Origin: Candidatus Segetimicrobium genomatis
Lineage (GTDB): Bacteria > Sysuimicrobiota > Sysuimicrobiia > Sysuimicrobiales > Segetimicrobiaceae
DNA length: 6,561 nucleotides
Direction of reading: 5' to 3'
Assembly: GCA_005883865.1 (NCBI GenBank)
Contig: VBAO01000072.1
Coordinates: 1 to 6,561, forward strand
The notes beneath the pieces are model-generated. The model did not search any database, had not been told where the DNA came from, and worked only from the letters and a program-made list of their open reading frames with translations. Of the stretch, positions 1-5,238 are shown in pieces. A program made the translations under genes and the position numbers. Position 1 is the stretch's first letter. Each line of letters starts with the position of its first letter.

Positions 1-1026
1 CGGCTCGTCACCGACGCCTGCGCGTACTGCGCGGAGCACCTCCCCCGGTGGAACCCGGTCAGCATCAGCGGGTATCACATCCGGGAGGCCGGGGCGACCG
101 CGGTCCAGGAGGTCGCGTTCACGCTGGGGAACGCGGTGACGTACATCGAGGCGCTCCGGCGGCGGGGGCTCGGGATCGACCAGTTTGCCCCGCAACTCGC
201 GTTCTTCTTCGATGCCCAGATGGATTTCTTCGAGGAGGTGGCCAAGTACCGGGCCGCGCGCCGCCTGTATGCTCGGATCATGCGGGAGCGGTTCGGCGCC
301 CGGGATCCGCGCTCACAGATGTTGCGCTTCCACACCCAGACCGCCGGCGTCGCGCTGACCGCCCAGCAGCCTACCAACAACCTGGTGCGGGTCACGCTGC
401 AGGCCCTGGCCGCCGTGCTGGGGGGGACCCAGTCGCTCCACACGAACGCGATGGACGAGGCCCTGGCGCTGCCAAGCGACGCGGCGGCGCTCACGGCGCT
501 TCGGACGCAGCAGATCATCGCGCACGAGAGCGGGGTCGCCGCCACGGTGGATCCGCTCGCCGGCTCCTACTATGTCGAGTCGCTCACCGGCGCGATCGAG
601 CGGGGGGCGCAGGCCTACCTCGATCGGGTCGACGAGCTGGGCGGCATGCTCTGCGCGATTGAGGCGGGATACGTGCAGCGCGAGATCGCGGAAGCGGCCT
701 ATCGCGAGCAGCAAGAGGTGGAGGCCGGTCGACGGGTGATCGTCGGCCAAAACCGCTTCCAGCAGGCGGCCGAACACCCCCCGGCCATTCTGAGAGTGGA
801 TCCCGATGTGGTGATCCGGCAGACGGCCAGGCTCGCGCGGGTCCGAGCGGAGCGATCCGGCGCCCGGGTGCGCGCGGCGCTGGGCGCGCTCGACGAGGCG
901 GCCGGGGGAGAGGAGAACCTCCTCCCTCGGATCCTCGAATGCGTCCGGGCGTACGCGACGATCGGCGAGATCTGCGACACGCTGCGGCGCAGGTTTGGGG
1001 CCTATCGGCCGCCGGCGGTGGTGTAG
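1..1026 (+). CDS. Methylmalonyl-CoA mutase, large (catalytic) subunit, 5'-truncated by the window
   Basis: This is the C-terminal 341 residues of an adenosylcobalamin-dependent acyl-CoA mutase, the enzyme that isomerises (R)-methylmalonyl-CoA to succinyl-CoA in the cytoplasm. The reading frame is open from base 1 to a TAG at 1024-1026. Visible family signatures are SISGYHIREAGAT (window residues 21-33), whose His26 corresponds to the catalytic His244 of Propionibacterium shermanii MutB, then RFHTQTAG, LGGTQSLHTNAMDEALALP and DPLAGSYYVE. Ungapped alignment from His26 implies about 218 residues are missing upstream. The protein ends at RRFGAYRPP without the DxHxxG cobalamin-binding domain, so it is the stand-alone catalytic subunit type that needs a separate B12-binding subunit, not seen here. 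Two residues that contact CoA in MutB (Arg283, Ser285) are Gln65 and Ala67 here. The adjacent epimerase favours methylmalonyl-CoA as substrate. Isobutyryl- or hydroxyisobutyryl-CoA mutase cannot be excluded, because the residues that decide this (MutB Tyr89, Arg207) lie upstream of the window. Confidence 0.93.
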   Translation, partial: RLVTDACAYCAEHLPRWNPVSISGYHIREAGATAVQEVAFTLGNAVTYIEALRRRGLGIDQFAPQLAFFFDAQMDFFEEVAKYRAARRLYARIMRERFGARDPRSQMLRFHTQTAGVALTAQQPTNNLVRVTLQALAAVLGGTQSLHTNAMDEALALPSDAAALTALRTQQIIAHESGVAATVDPLAGSYYVESLTGAIERGAQAYLDRVDELGGMLCAIEAGYVQREIAEAAYREQQEVEAGRRVIVGQNRFQQAAEHPPAILRVDPDVVIRQTARLARVRAERSGARVRAALGALDEAAGGEENLLPRILECVRAYATIGEICDTLRRRFGAYRPPAVV

Positions 1027-1031
1027 GCGGG

Positions 1032-1478
1032 GTGAGCGGTTCCCTGGATCCCGGGGCTCGGCTGGCGCACCTCGGCGTCATCGTCCGACGGATCGACGCC
1101 GCCGCGCCGTTCTATAGACGGCTCGGGCTTCACGAGGGCGCGCGGGGGCCATTTCCCCAGGAGAACGTGCGGATGGCATTCATTCAATTGGCGGGCGCCC
1201 AGATCGAGCTGCTCGAGCCCTTGGAGCCCACCGGCCCTCTGGGCCGCTTCCTGACCGAACGGGGAGAGGGGATTCACCATCTGGCGTTCGAGGTACCGGA
1301 CATCGATCGAGCACTGGCGCGGGCGCGCGCGGCCGGGGTCCGCCTGATCGATGCCGCGCCGCGACGGGGGGCCCACGGCACGAGGGTCGCGTTCCTCCAT
1401 CCCAGCGGGTTCCACGGCGTCCTCATCGAGCTCGTCGAGGTCGGGCCGGGGCAATCTTCCGCAAACTCTCCAGGGTAG
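1032..1478 (+). CDS. mce: Methylmalonyl-CoA epimerase (VOC/glyoxalase superfamily)
   Basis: The gene encodes 148 residues, the usual length for methylmalonyl-CoA epimerase, a small metal-dependent cytoplasmic enzyme that converts (S)-methylmalonyl-CoA from propionyl-CoA carboxylase into the (R) form used by the mutase. The two half-barrel VOC modules are visible: HLGVIV near the N terminus, then IELLEPL, GIHHLAFEV, and HPSGFHGVLIELVE at the end. By alignment with the P. shermanii enzyme (His12, Gln65, His91, Glu141) the metal ligands should be His13, Glu59, one of His82/His83, and Glu133. I chose the GTG at 1032 because it puts the first ligand His at residue 13. The in-frame ATG at 939 would give an 88-nt overlap with the mutase and an extension that merely shadows it. 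The start is 5 nt after the mutase stop, and the GGCGGG next to it is too close for an ideal ribosome site, so translation is probably coupled to the mutase. Confidence 0.9.
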   Translation: MSGSLDPGARLAHLGVIVRRIDAAAPFYRRLGLHEGARGPFPQENVRMAFIQLAGAQIELLEPLEPTGPLGRFLTERGEGIHHLAFEVPDIDRALARARAAGVRLIDAAPRRGAHGTRVAFLHPSGFHGVLIELVEVGPGQSSANSPG

Positions 1479-1479
1479 C

Positions 1480-1498
1480 TCCTCCAGCGGACGGAGGA
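1480..1498 (+). terminator. Possible terminator hairpin after the mutase-epimerase operon
   Basis: A 6-bp perfect inverted repeat, TCCTCC and GGAGGA around a 7-nt loop, starts one base after the epimerase stop codon. The position fits an operon end. The hairpin is followed by CGAAAACC rather than a run of T, so it does not have the form of a classical intrinsic terminator on this strand. It may be a processing or stabilising hairpin instead. Confidence 0.3.
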
Positions 1499-1549
1499 CG
1501 AAAACCATTCGTTTGATCGCAGGGGGCCCCCCCGATTCACCGAACCCAT

Positions 1550-1578
1550 TTGCATTGAATTTTATCTATCTGTATACT
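1550..1578 (+). promoter_or_regulatory. Putative sigma70-type promoter for the yabE-like gene
   Basis: TTGCAT at 1550-1555 and TATACT at 1573-1578 are separated by exactly 17 nt. The -10 box matches TATAAT at five of six positions; the -35 box matches TTGACA only in TTG. The boxes lie in the most AT-rich patch of the window (about 1541-1615), which stands out in otherwise GC-rich DNA. Transcription would start near 1585 and give a leader of about 170 nt before the ATG at 1754. TAGAAT at 1587-1592 is a second -10-like hexamer but has no matching -35 box. Confidence 0.5.
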
Positions 1579-1660
1579 GGGGTGAGTAGAATAGAGTCTA
1601 TATCACATAAGTTTCTCCTGGCCGCTGCTCCCAGCGTCGGCCTCAAGGGTTTGTCCGGCC

Positions 1661-1680
1661 TCATTATTCCTCATTACTCC
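1661..1680 (+). repeat. Tandem 10-bp direct repeat in the yabE leader
   Basis: TCATTATTCC (1661-1670) is followed immediately by TCATTACTCC (1671-1680), identical at nine of ten positions. The repeat lies about 75 nt downstream of the predicted transcription start and 74 nt before the start codon. One helical-turn spacing would suit two monomers of a DNA-binding protein on one face, but an RNA-level role or chance is equally possible. Confidence 0.5.
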
Positions 1681-1683
1681 ATG

Positions 1684-1716
1684 CTGCCTGCCAGGCGAGG
1701 GTCCTGCCGCAGGCAG
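1684..1716 (+). promoter_or_regulatory. Stable stem-loop in the yabE 5' leader
   Basis: CTGCCTGC (1684-1691) pairs perfectly with GCAGGCAG (1709-1716). Inside it CAGG (1692-1695) pairs with CCTG (1703-1706), leaving a 7-nt loop CGAGGGT and a two-base bulge CC. This 12-bp, GC-rich hairpin ends 37 nt before the ATG and has no following T-run, so it is not a plain intrinsic terminator. A second, weaker hairpin can form at 1620-1642 (GGCCG...CGGCC). The ribosome site GGGGGGAG just before the ATG is left free by both. Confidence 0.4.
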
Positions 1717-1753
1717 AATCGCTCGTTGGTGGACGCATAAGGGGGGGAGCGGC

Positions 1754-2800
1754 ATGGCATCTGTCTTGCGCGCTTCAGTCAGGGATATTCCGGTTCTCAA
1801 AGACGCTCGTCGCTCAGGATCGATCCGTCCGACTTACGTCACGCTCGGGCTCCTGGTCACGGGTCTGCTTGCCCCGTTCATGTCGATCCCTCATCTGGGC
1901 CAGGCGGTCTCCGTGTCTGCCGACGGCCGGACCCAGTCGTTCACTTCGCACAAGCGGACGGTACAGGAAGTCCTGGGCGAGGCGCAGATCGTCGTGGGGA
2001 CGGGCGACCGGGTGATCCCGCCCCCCAGCACCCCGATCTGGTCCGGGATCCGGATCACGGTCACCAGGGCCATCCCGGTGACCATCTCCATCGCCGGGGA
2101 TCAGCGAGAGGTCCGTCTCCCGGCCGCCACGGTCGGCGAAGTCCTCATCCTGTTGGAGGTCGCCGTGGGGCCGATGGACCGGATTTCTCCTGACCCGTCC
2201 ACGATGCTCACCCCCGGGATGCGCATCACGGTCGAACGGCGGGAGTCGCGGGAATGGGTCGAGCGAGGCCCGATTCCATTTGCCACCAAGGCGGTGTTCG
2301 ATCGCGATATGTTCAAGGGGCAGCAGGTCGTGCGAGCGTCCGGCCAGCCAGGCGTCCGGGAGCGCACCGTCCACGTGGAGTACGCGGACGGCCGCATCGT
2401 CGCAATGCAGACGGCGGAGGAGGCGATCCTCAGCCTCCCGACCCCACGGATCATCGCCGTCGGGACGAGGCCCGTGATCGCCACCGCGGGTCCCTTCGCC
2501 GGGAAGGAGATCATGTCTCTCGAGGCCACCGCCTACTATCCCGGCCCGAACAACTTCGGGGGGCCGGTCGGCACGAGGACCGCGATCGGCATGGTCGCCC
2601 GCCGCGGCGTGGTCGCCGTGGACCCAGCCGTCATCAGGCTGGGAACGCGGCTGCACGTCGATGGGTACGGCGACGCGGTGGCCGGGGATACGGGAGGGGC
2701 GATCCGAGGATACCGGATCGACCTCTGCTTCAATACCTATGAAGAGGCGATCCAGTTCGGCCGGCGTCCCGTCACGGTGTACATCCTCGGCAGGCCCTGA
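1754..2800 (+). CDS. yabE: YabE-like cell-wall protein: DUF348 x2, G5, 3D domain
   Basis: The gene encodes a 348-residue exported protein of the YabE/3D family, which acts in or on peptidoglycan outside the membrane. A basic N terminus is followed by a hydrophobic segment at about 27-45 that serves as signal or anchor. Two DUF348 modules follow, at about 50-105 and 107-161, each with the pattern TVxEVL...P...GxxITV. A G5 domain (about 163-240) shows the typical PIPF, KGxxxV, GxxG and ERTVHVEY stretches and ends in IIAVGTRP. The C-terminal 3D domain (about 256-346) keeps its three defining aspartates: Asp290 in VAVDP, Asp312 in GDTGG and Asp323 in RIDLCF. The 3D fold is a double-psi barrel related to MltA, so peptidoglycan-cleaving activity is inferred, not shown. 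The ATG has a strong GGGGGGAG ribosome site 5 nt upstream. In Bacillus yabE also precedes rsmA, with rnmV between; rnmV is absent here. I am confident of the family and less so of the exact enzymatic role. Confidence 0.9.
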   Translation: MASVLRASVRDIPVLKDARRSGSIRPTYVTLGLLVTGLLAPFMSIPHLGQAVSVSADGRTQSFTSHKRTVQEVLGEAQIVVGTGDRVIPPPSTPIWSGIRITVTRAIPVTISIAGDQREVRLPAATVGEVLILLEVAVGPMDRISPDPSTMLTPGMRITVERRESREWVERGPIPFATKAVFDRDMFKGQQVVRASGQPGVRERTVHVEYADGRIVAMQTAEEAILSLPTPRIIAVGTRPVIATAGPFAGKEIMSLEATAYYPGPNNFGGPVGTRTAIGMVARRGVVAVDPAVIRLGTRLHVDGYGDAVAGDTGGAIRGYRIDLCFNTYEEAIQFGRRPVTVYILGRP

Positions 2801-2825
2801 GGCGCACCGAACGCCGGGGCGATCC

Positions 2826-3749
2826 CTGGGGGTCCACGCGGAACCGGCCACCGTCGCCGAGCTCGTCACCCCCGCCGGGACGCGGGCGATCCTCCGGCGG
2901 TTCGCCGTTCGACCCGCCAAGCGGTGGGGCCAGCACTTCCTCGTCAGCATCCGGACGCTGGAGCGAATCCTCGCCGCCGCCTCCCTGTCCCGTGCCGACA
3001 GCGTGCTCGAGGTGGGAGCCGGCATCGGCACCCTCACCCTCGGGCTTGCCGAGCGGGCGGGGTGGGTCACCGCCGTCGAGGTCGATCGGCGCCTCCTGCG
3101 GGCGCTGGACGCCGTCGTCGGCCCCATGCCGAATGTGCGGATCGTTCCTGGGGACATCCTCGACCTCTCCGCGGCGGATCTGTTCGACGGCCCGGCCGGG
3201 GGGGCGCGGAAGGTGGTGGCCAACCTCCCGTACAGCATCGCGTCGGCCGTTCTGACGGGACTCCTGCGGCAGCCGCTCGGGCTCGCGCTGCTCGTCGTCA
3301 CGGTCCAGCGCGAAGTGGCGGAACGGATCACCGCGCGGCCGGGGGGACGGACCTACGGCATCCTCTCCGTCGCGGTCCAGTACCGGGCGGTTCCACGGAT
3401 CGTCGCACGCATCCCTCCGGGAGCCTTTTTCCCCCAGCCGGCCGTCGAGTCGGCGCTCGTCGAACTGCGGCCGCTCGCCCGGCCTGCGGTTGAAGTCCCC
3501 GATGAGCCGACATTCTTCAAAATCGTGTCTTCGGGCTTCGGCCAGCGCCGGAAGACCCTCCACAACGCCCTGGCCAACGGGCTCGACCAGCCCCGGGATG
3601 TCGTGGCGCGCGCCCTCAGCGAGGCAGGAGTCGACCCGCGGGCGCGGGCGGAGACGCTGGACCTGGCCGCGTTTGGACGGCTTGCGCTGGCGCTCGCGGC
3701 GCCGCTTCGCGACGCCCCGAGATCACCCGACCCGCGAGGACGGGAATAG
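2826..3749 (+). CDS. rsmA: 16S rRNA (adenine1518-N6/adenine1519-N6)-dimethyltransferase RsmA (KsgA)
   Basis: RsmA uses S-adenosylmethionine to dimethylate two adjacent adenosines in helix 45 of 16S rRNA, a late 30S assembly step. With a CTG start at 2826 the product has 307 residues. It shows KRWGQHFL (32-39), SAM motif I EVGAGIGTLT (62-71), the acidic Glu85 and Asp87, GDIL with Asp110, and the catalytic NLPY (133-136). It continues with VQREVAERITARPG and the C-terminal FGQRRKTLHNAL. The N-terminal TPAGTRAIL matches the B. subtilis protein, which places the true start near 2826-2850. No ATG, GTG or TTG lies there. CTG 2826 has GGGG 6 nt upstream and lies 25 nt after the yabE stop. The nearest standard starts are ATG 2739 and ATG 2661, both inside yabE and giving extensions that only shadow its codons. 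The gene is probably cotranscribed with yabE. Function is secure; the start is uncertain. Confidence 0.93.
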   Translation: MGVHAEPATVAELVTPAGTRAILRRFAVRPAKRWGQHFLVSIRTLERILAAASLSRADSVLEVGAGIGTLTLGLAERAGWVTAVEVDRRLLRALDAVVGPMPNVRIVPGDILDLSAADLFDGPAGGARKVVANLPYSIASAVLTGLLRQPLGLALLVVTVQREVAERITARPGGRTYGILSVAVQYRAVPRIVARIPPGAFFPQPAVESALVELRPLARPAVEVPDEPTFFKIVSSGFGQRRKTLHNALANGLDQPRDVVARALSEAGVDPRARAETLDLAAFGRLALALAAPLRDAPRSPDPRGRE

Positions 3750-3753
3750 CGGG

Positions 3754-3767
3754 GCCGGCGGTCCGGC
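3754..3767. terminator. Short GC hairpin between convergent rsmA and LCP genes
   Basis: GCCGG (3754-3758) and CCGGC (3763-3767) can form a 5-bp stem with a CGGT loop in the 17-nt gap between the two convergent stop codons; its right arm touches the LCP stop codon. Being symmetric, it could act on both strands. It lacks a T-run in either direction, so a terminator role is weakly supported. Confidence 0.25.
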
Positions 3768-5041
3768 TATCTGGGGAGCCCGCCCGGAGGGGCCGTCCCG
3801 GCGGCGCCGGCGAGGAGGATGGTCAGATCCGGGCCGCCCAGGCGGGGGCCGCCGGTGACCGGGGTCCCGCCCACGAGCCCGGCCACGATCCCGGCCACTT
3901 GAGGACTTCCCCGATGGACGATGACCGTGACGGGTCCCGGATTCGCCGCGGTCCGAAACCCGACGATCCTGATCCCGAGTGCCTGGATTCGGGCCAGGGC
4001 ATCGCCGGCGGGGGTCCGCGGGGTGGCGTCCGCCACCAACTCGACCGTCGTGCGGGTCAGCGCCCCGACCTCCATGCCGTAGAAGATTCGCGCCACCACC
4101 TCGCGGGCACGGGGAATGTCCGGCACCACATCGTCCCCCGCGGGGGTGCTCGGCAGGGTGACCCGAACCAGCCCGCCGGAAGGAAGCCGGGCGCCGAAGA
4201 AGGCGAGGGCGATCAGTTGATCATGGGTCAGGTTCGTCTGGATGTCCTCGCCGAAGACCCGGACCACGCGGCCGAAGTGCGCCACGATCCGGGGACGGCG
4301 GAGCTCGTCGATGAGCGCCCGCATGACTTCCTGCTGCCGCTGGATCCGGCCGAAGTCTCCCCGCGAATCGTGCCGGAACCGGGCGAACTCCATCGCGGCC
4401 TTTCCCCCCAGCAGGCGGTACCCCTTCTTCAAGTGGATGTGCAGGCCGTCCCAGCTGTCGTCATAGTTCAGGTCCTTGTCGACGTGGACGCTGATACCGC
4501 CGACGGCGTCGATCAGGTGGACGAACCCGCGCTCGGGAAGGGCGACGTAGTAGGGGAAGCGCACCCCGAGGAAGTTCTCGACCGTGCGAATCGCAAGCGG
4601 CGGGCCGCCCCACGCGTACGCCGCGTTGATCTTGGCGGTGCCGTGCCCCGGGACGCTCGCCAGGGTGTCCCGGGGGATGCTGAGCAGGGACACCCGGCGG
4701 GCCATAGGGTCGAAGCTCGCGGCGATCAGCGTGTCGGTCCGCGACACCGGGTAGACGACATTGGGATTTTGGTCGCTCACGGTGCGGTCGAGGCCCATGA
4801 TGAGGATGTTCATGCGCTGCGCGAACGGGGACCAGGGGAGGAGGGCCCGGATCGGGGTCGAGGTGACCGCCACGCCCCCGATGGCGGCCAGCATCAGCAC
4901 CCCCAGGGCGCCGGCGAGTCCGCGCACTCCCCACCGGGCCGCACGAGTCCACGGTCGGCGAGGCTGCGCCGCGCGCGTGGGCTGCGCCGGAGACTCGGGT
5001 GTCGCGGAAGGGCCGGCGGATTCCCCGGGATCCGATGGCAT
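3767..5041 (-). CDS. LytR-CpsA-Psr (LCP) family glycopolymer ligase with LytR_C domain
   Basis: LCP enzymes sit in the membrane with the catalytic domain outside and move glycopolymers such as teichoic acids or capsule from undecaprenyl phosphate onto peptidoglycan. The 424-residue product has a Pro/Ala/Ser-rich cytoplasmic tail (1-40), one membrane segment (about 42-59) and an LCP domain (about 77-320). The domain contains NILIMGLD, SRTDT (Arg101, Asp103), LLSIPRDT (Arg124, Asp125), KINAAY, LIDAVGGI, and ARFRHDSRGDFGRIQRQQ with its conserved Arg and Asp residues. A LytR_C domain follows at about 330-412 (VELVADATP to LTILLAG). Candidate starts are ATG 5041 and ATG 5053. I prefer 5041 because the likely -10 box overlaps 5053. 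Reading on to 5191 adds a Pro/Arg-rich segment with no family resemblance. The gene is monocistronic in this window, convergent with rsmA and divergent from ispE. The polymer it attaches cannot be read from sequence. Confidence 0.92.
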   Translation of the reverse strand: MPSDPGESAGPSATPESPAQPTRAAQPRRPWTRAARWGVRGLAGALGVLMLAAIGGVAVTSTPIRALLPWSPFAQRMNILIMGLDRTVSDQNPNVVYPVSRTDTLIAASFDPMARRVSLLSIPRDTLASVPGHGTAKINAAYAWGGPPLAIRTVENFLGVRFPYYVALPERGFVHLIDAVGGISVHVDKDLNYDDSWDGLHIHLKKGYRLLGGKAAMEFARFRHDSRGDFGRIQRQQEVMRALIDELRRPRIVAHFGRVVRVFGEDIQTNLTHDQLIALAFFGARLPSGGLVRVTLPSTPAGDDVVPDIPRAREVVARIFYGMEVGALTRTTVELVADATPRTPAGDALARIQALGIRIVGFRTAANPGPVTVIVHRGSPQVAGIVAGLVGGTPVTGGPRLGGPDLTILLAGAAGTAPPGGLPR

Positions 5042-5051
5042 GGTGCCCTTC

Positions 5052-5079
5052 ATATTAAGGATTTCCCCGCCTGTGTCAA
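5052..5079 (-). promoter_or_regulatory. Putative promoter of the LCP gene, overlapping its start region
   Basis: On the minus strand a perfect TTGACA (5079 down to 5074) is followed after 16 nt by TAATAT (5057 down to 5052), which matches TATAAT at four of six positions. The AT-rich bases stand out in this GC-rich gap. Initiation would be expected near 5045, only 3-4 nt before the ATG at 5041 and downstream of the ATG at 5053. The LCP message would then be leaderless or almost so. Confidence 0.5.
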
Positions 5080-5091
5080 GCAGACCGGCGC

Positions 5092-5127
5092 GGGGCGGGG
5101 GCGCCGGGGGAGGCGGCTGGGGGCGGG
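5092..5127 (+). other. G-run tract with G-quadruplex potential between LCP and ispE
   Basis: Five runs of three or more G occur in 36 nt: GGGG 5092-5095, GGGGG 5097-5101, GGGGG 5106-5110, GGGGG 5119-5123 and GGG 5125-5127, with spacers of 1, 4, 8 and 1 nt. The tract is 13 nt upstream of the LCP -35 box and about 110 nt upstream of ispE. It could fold as a quadruplex on the + strand, or simply reflect high GC. Confidence 0.35.
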
Positions 5128-5167
5128 CGCGCGGCCGGTCGTGGTGGTGGAGGATGGCCGGGGCCGG

Positions 5168-5187
5168 ATCGCGAAGAACAGCGCGAT
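5168..5187. repeat. 6-bp inverted repeat upstream of ispE
   Basis: ATCGCG (5168-5173) and CGCGAT (5182-5187) form a perfect inverted repeat with an 8-nt spacer, 14 nt centre to centre. It lies 51 nt before the ispE start. It could be a small operator or hairpin; no ispE promoter hexamers are visible nearby to place it. Confidence 0.25.
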
Positions 5188-5205
5188 GCACCGCACCCGG
5201 ACAGG

Positions 5206-5222
5206 CCCGGGACTTCCCCGGG
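5206..5222 (+). promoter_or_regulatory. Hairpin overlapping the presumed ispE ribosome site
   Basis: CCCGGG (5206-5211) can pair with CCCGGG (5217-5222) around a 5-nt ACTTC loop. The right arm takes up three bases of the only purine-rich run upstream of ispE, GGGGGG at 5220-5225. This run is 13 nt from the TTG start, a rather long spacing. The hairpin could hinder ribosome binding. Confidence 0.25.
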
Positions 5223-5238
5223 GGGACCCAGTGCCGCT

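Noticed and set aside
939..1031. Upstream ATG start for the epimerase
   Set aside because: It would overlap the mutase by 88 nt, and the extra residues have no counterpart in epimerases. The GTG at 1032 fits the family N terminus.
1351..1740. Open frame of 129 codons across the epimerase end and the intergenic region
   Set aside because: Its first half is a shifted frame of the epimerase and the rest crosses the promoter island and repeats. It has no ribosome site and no recognisable protein features.
1585..1753. c-di-AMP (ydaO-yuaA) riboswitch in the yabE leader
   Set aside because: Target gene type and leader length are suitable, but I cannot find the conserved GCCGAAUCC-like and paired GGAGG/CCUCC core elements by eye. 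It is left as something for a covariance search, not a call.
1814..3331. Minus-strand open frame of 505 codons opposite the yabE-like gene and rsmA
   Set aside because: It is antisense to two genes with clear domain signatures, runs across their junction, and its translation is Asp/Arg/Pro/Gly-rich low complexity with no recognisable motif. Long antisense frames are common at this GC content.
5042..5191. N-terminal extension of the LCP gene to an ATG at 5191
   Set aside because: The added segment is Pro/Arg-rich and reads through the promoter-like hexamers and the G-run tract. LCP proteins of this type begin with a short tail before the membrane segment, which the 5041 start already supplies.
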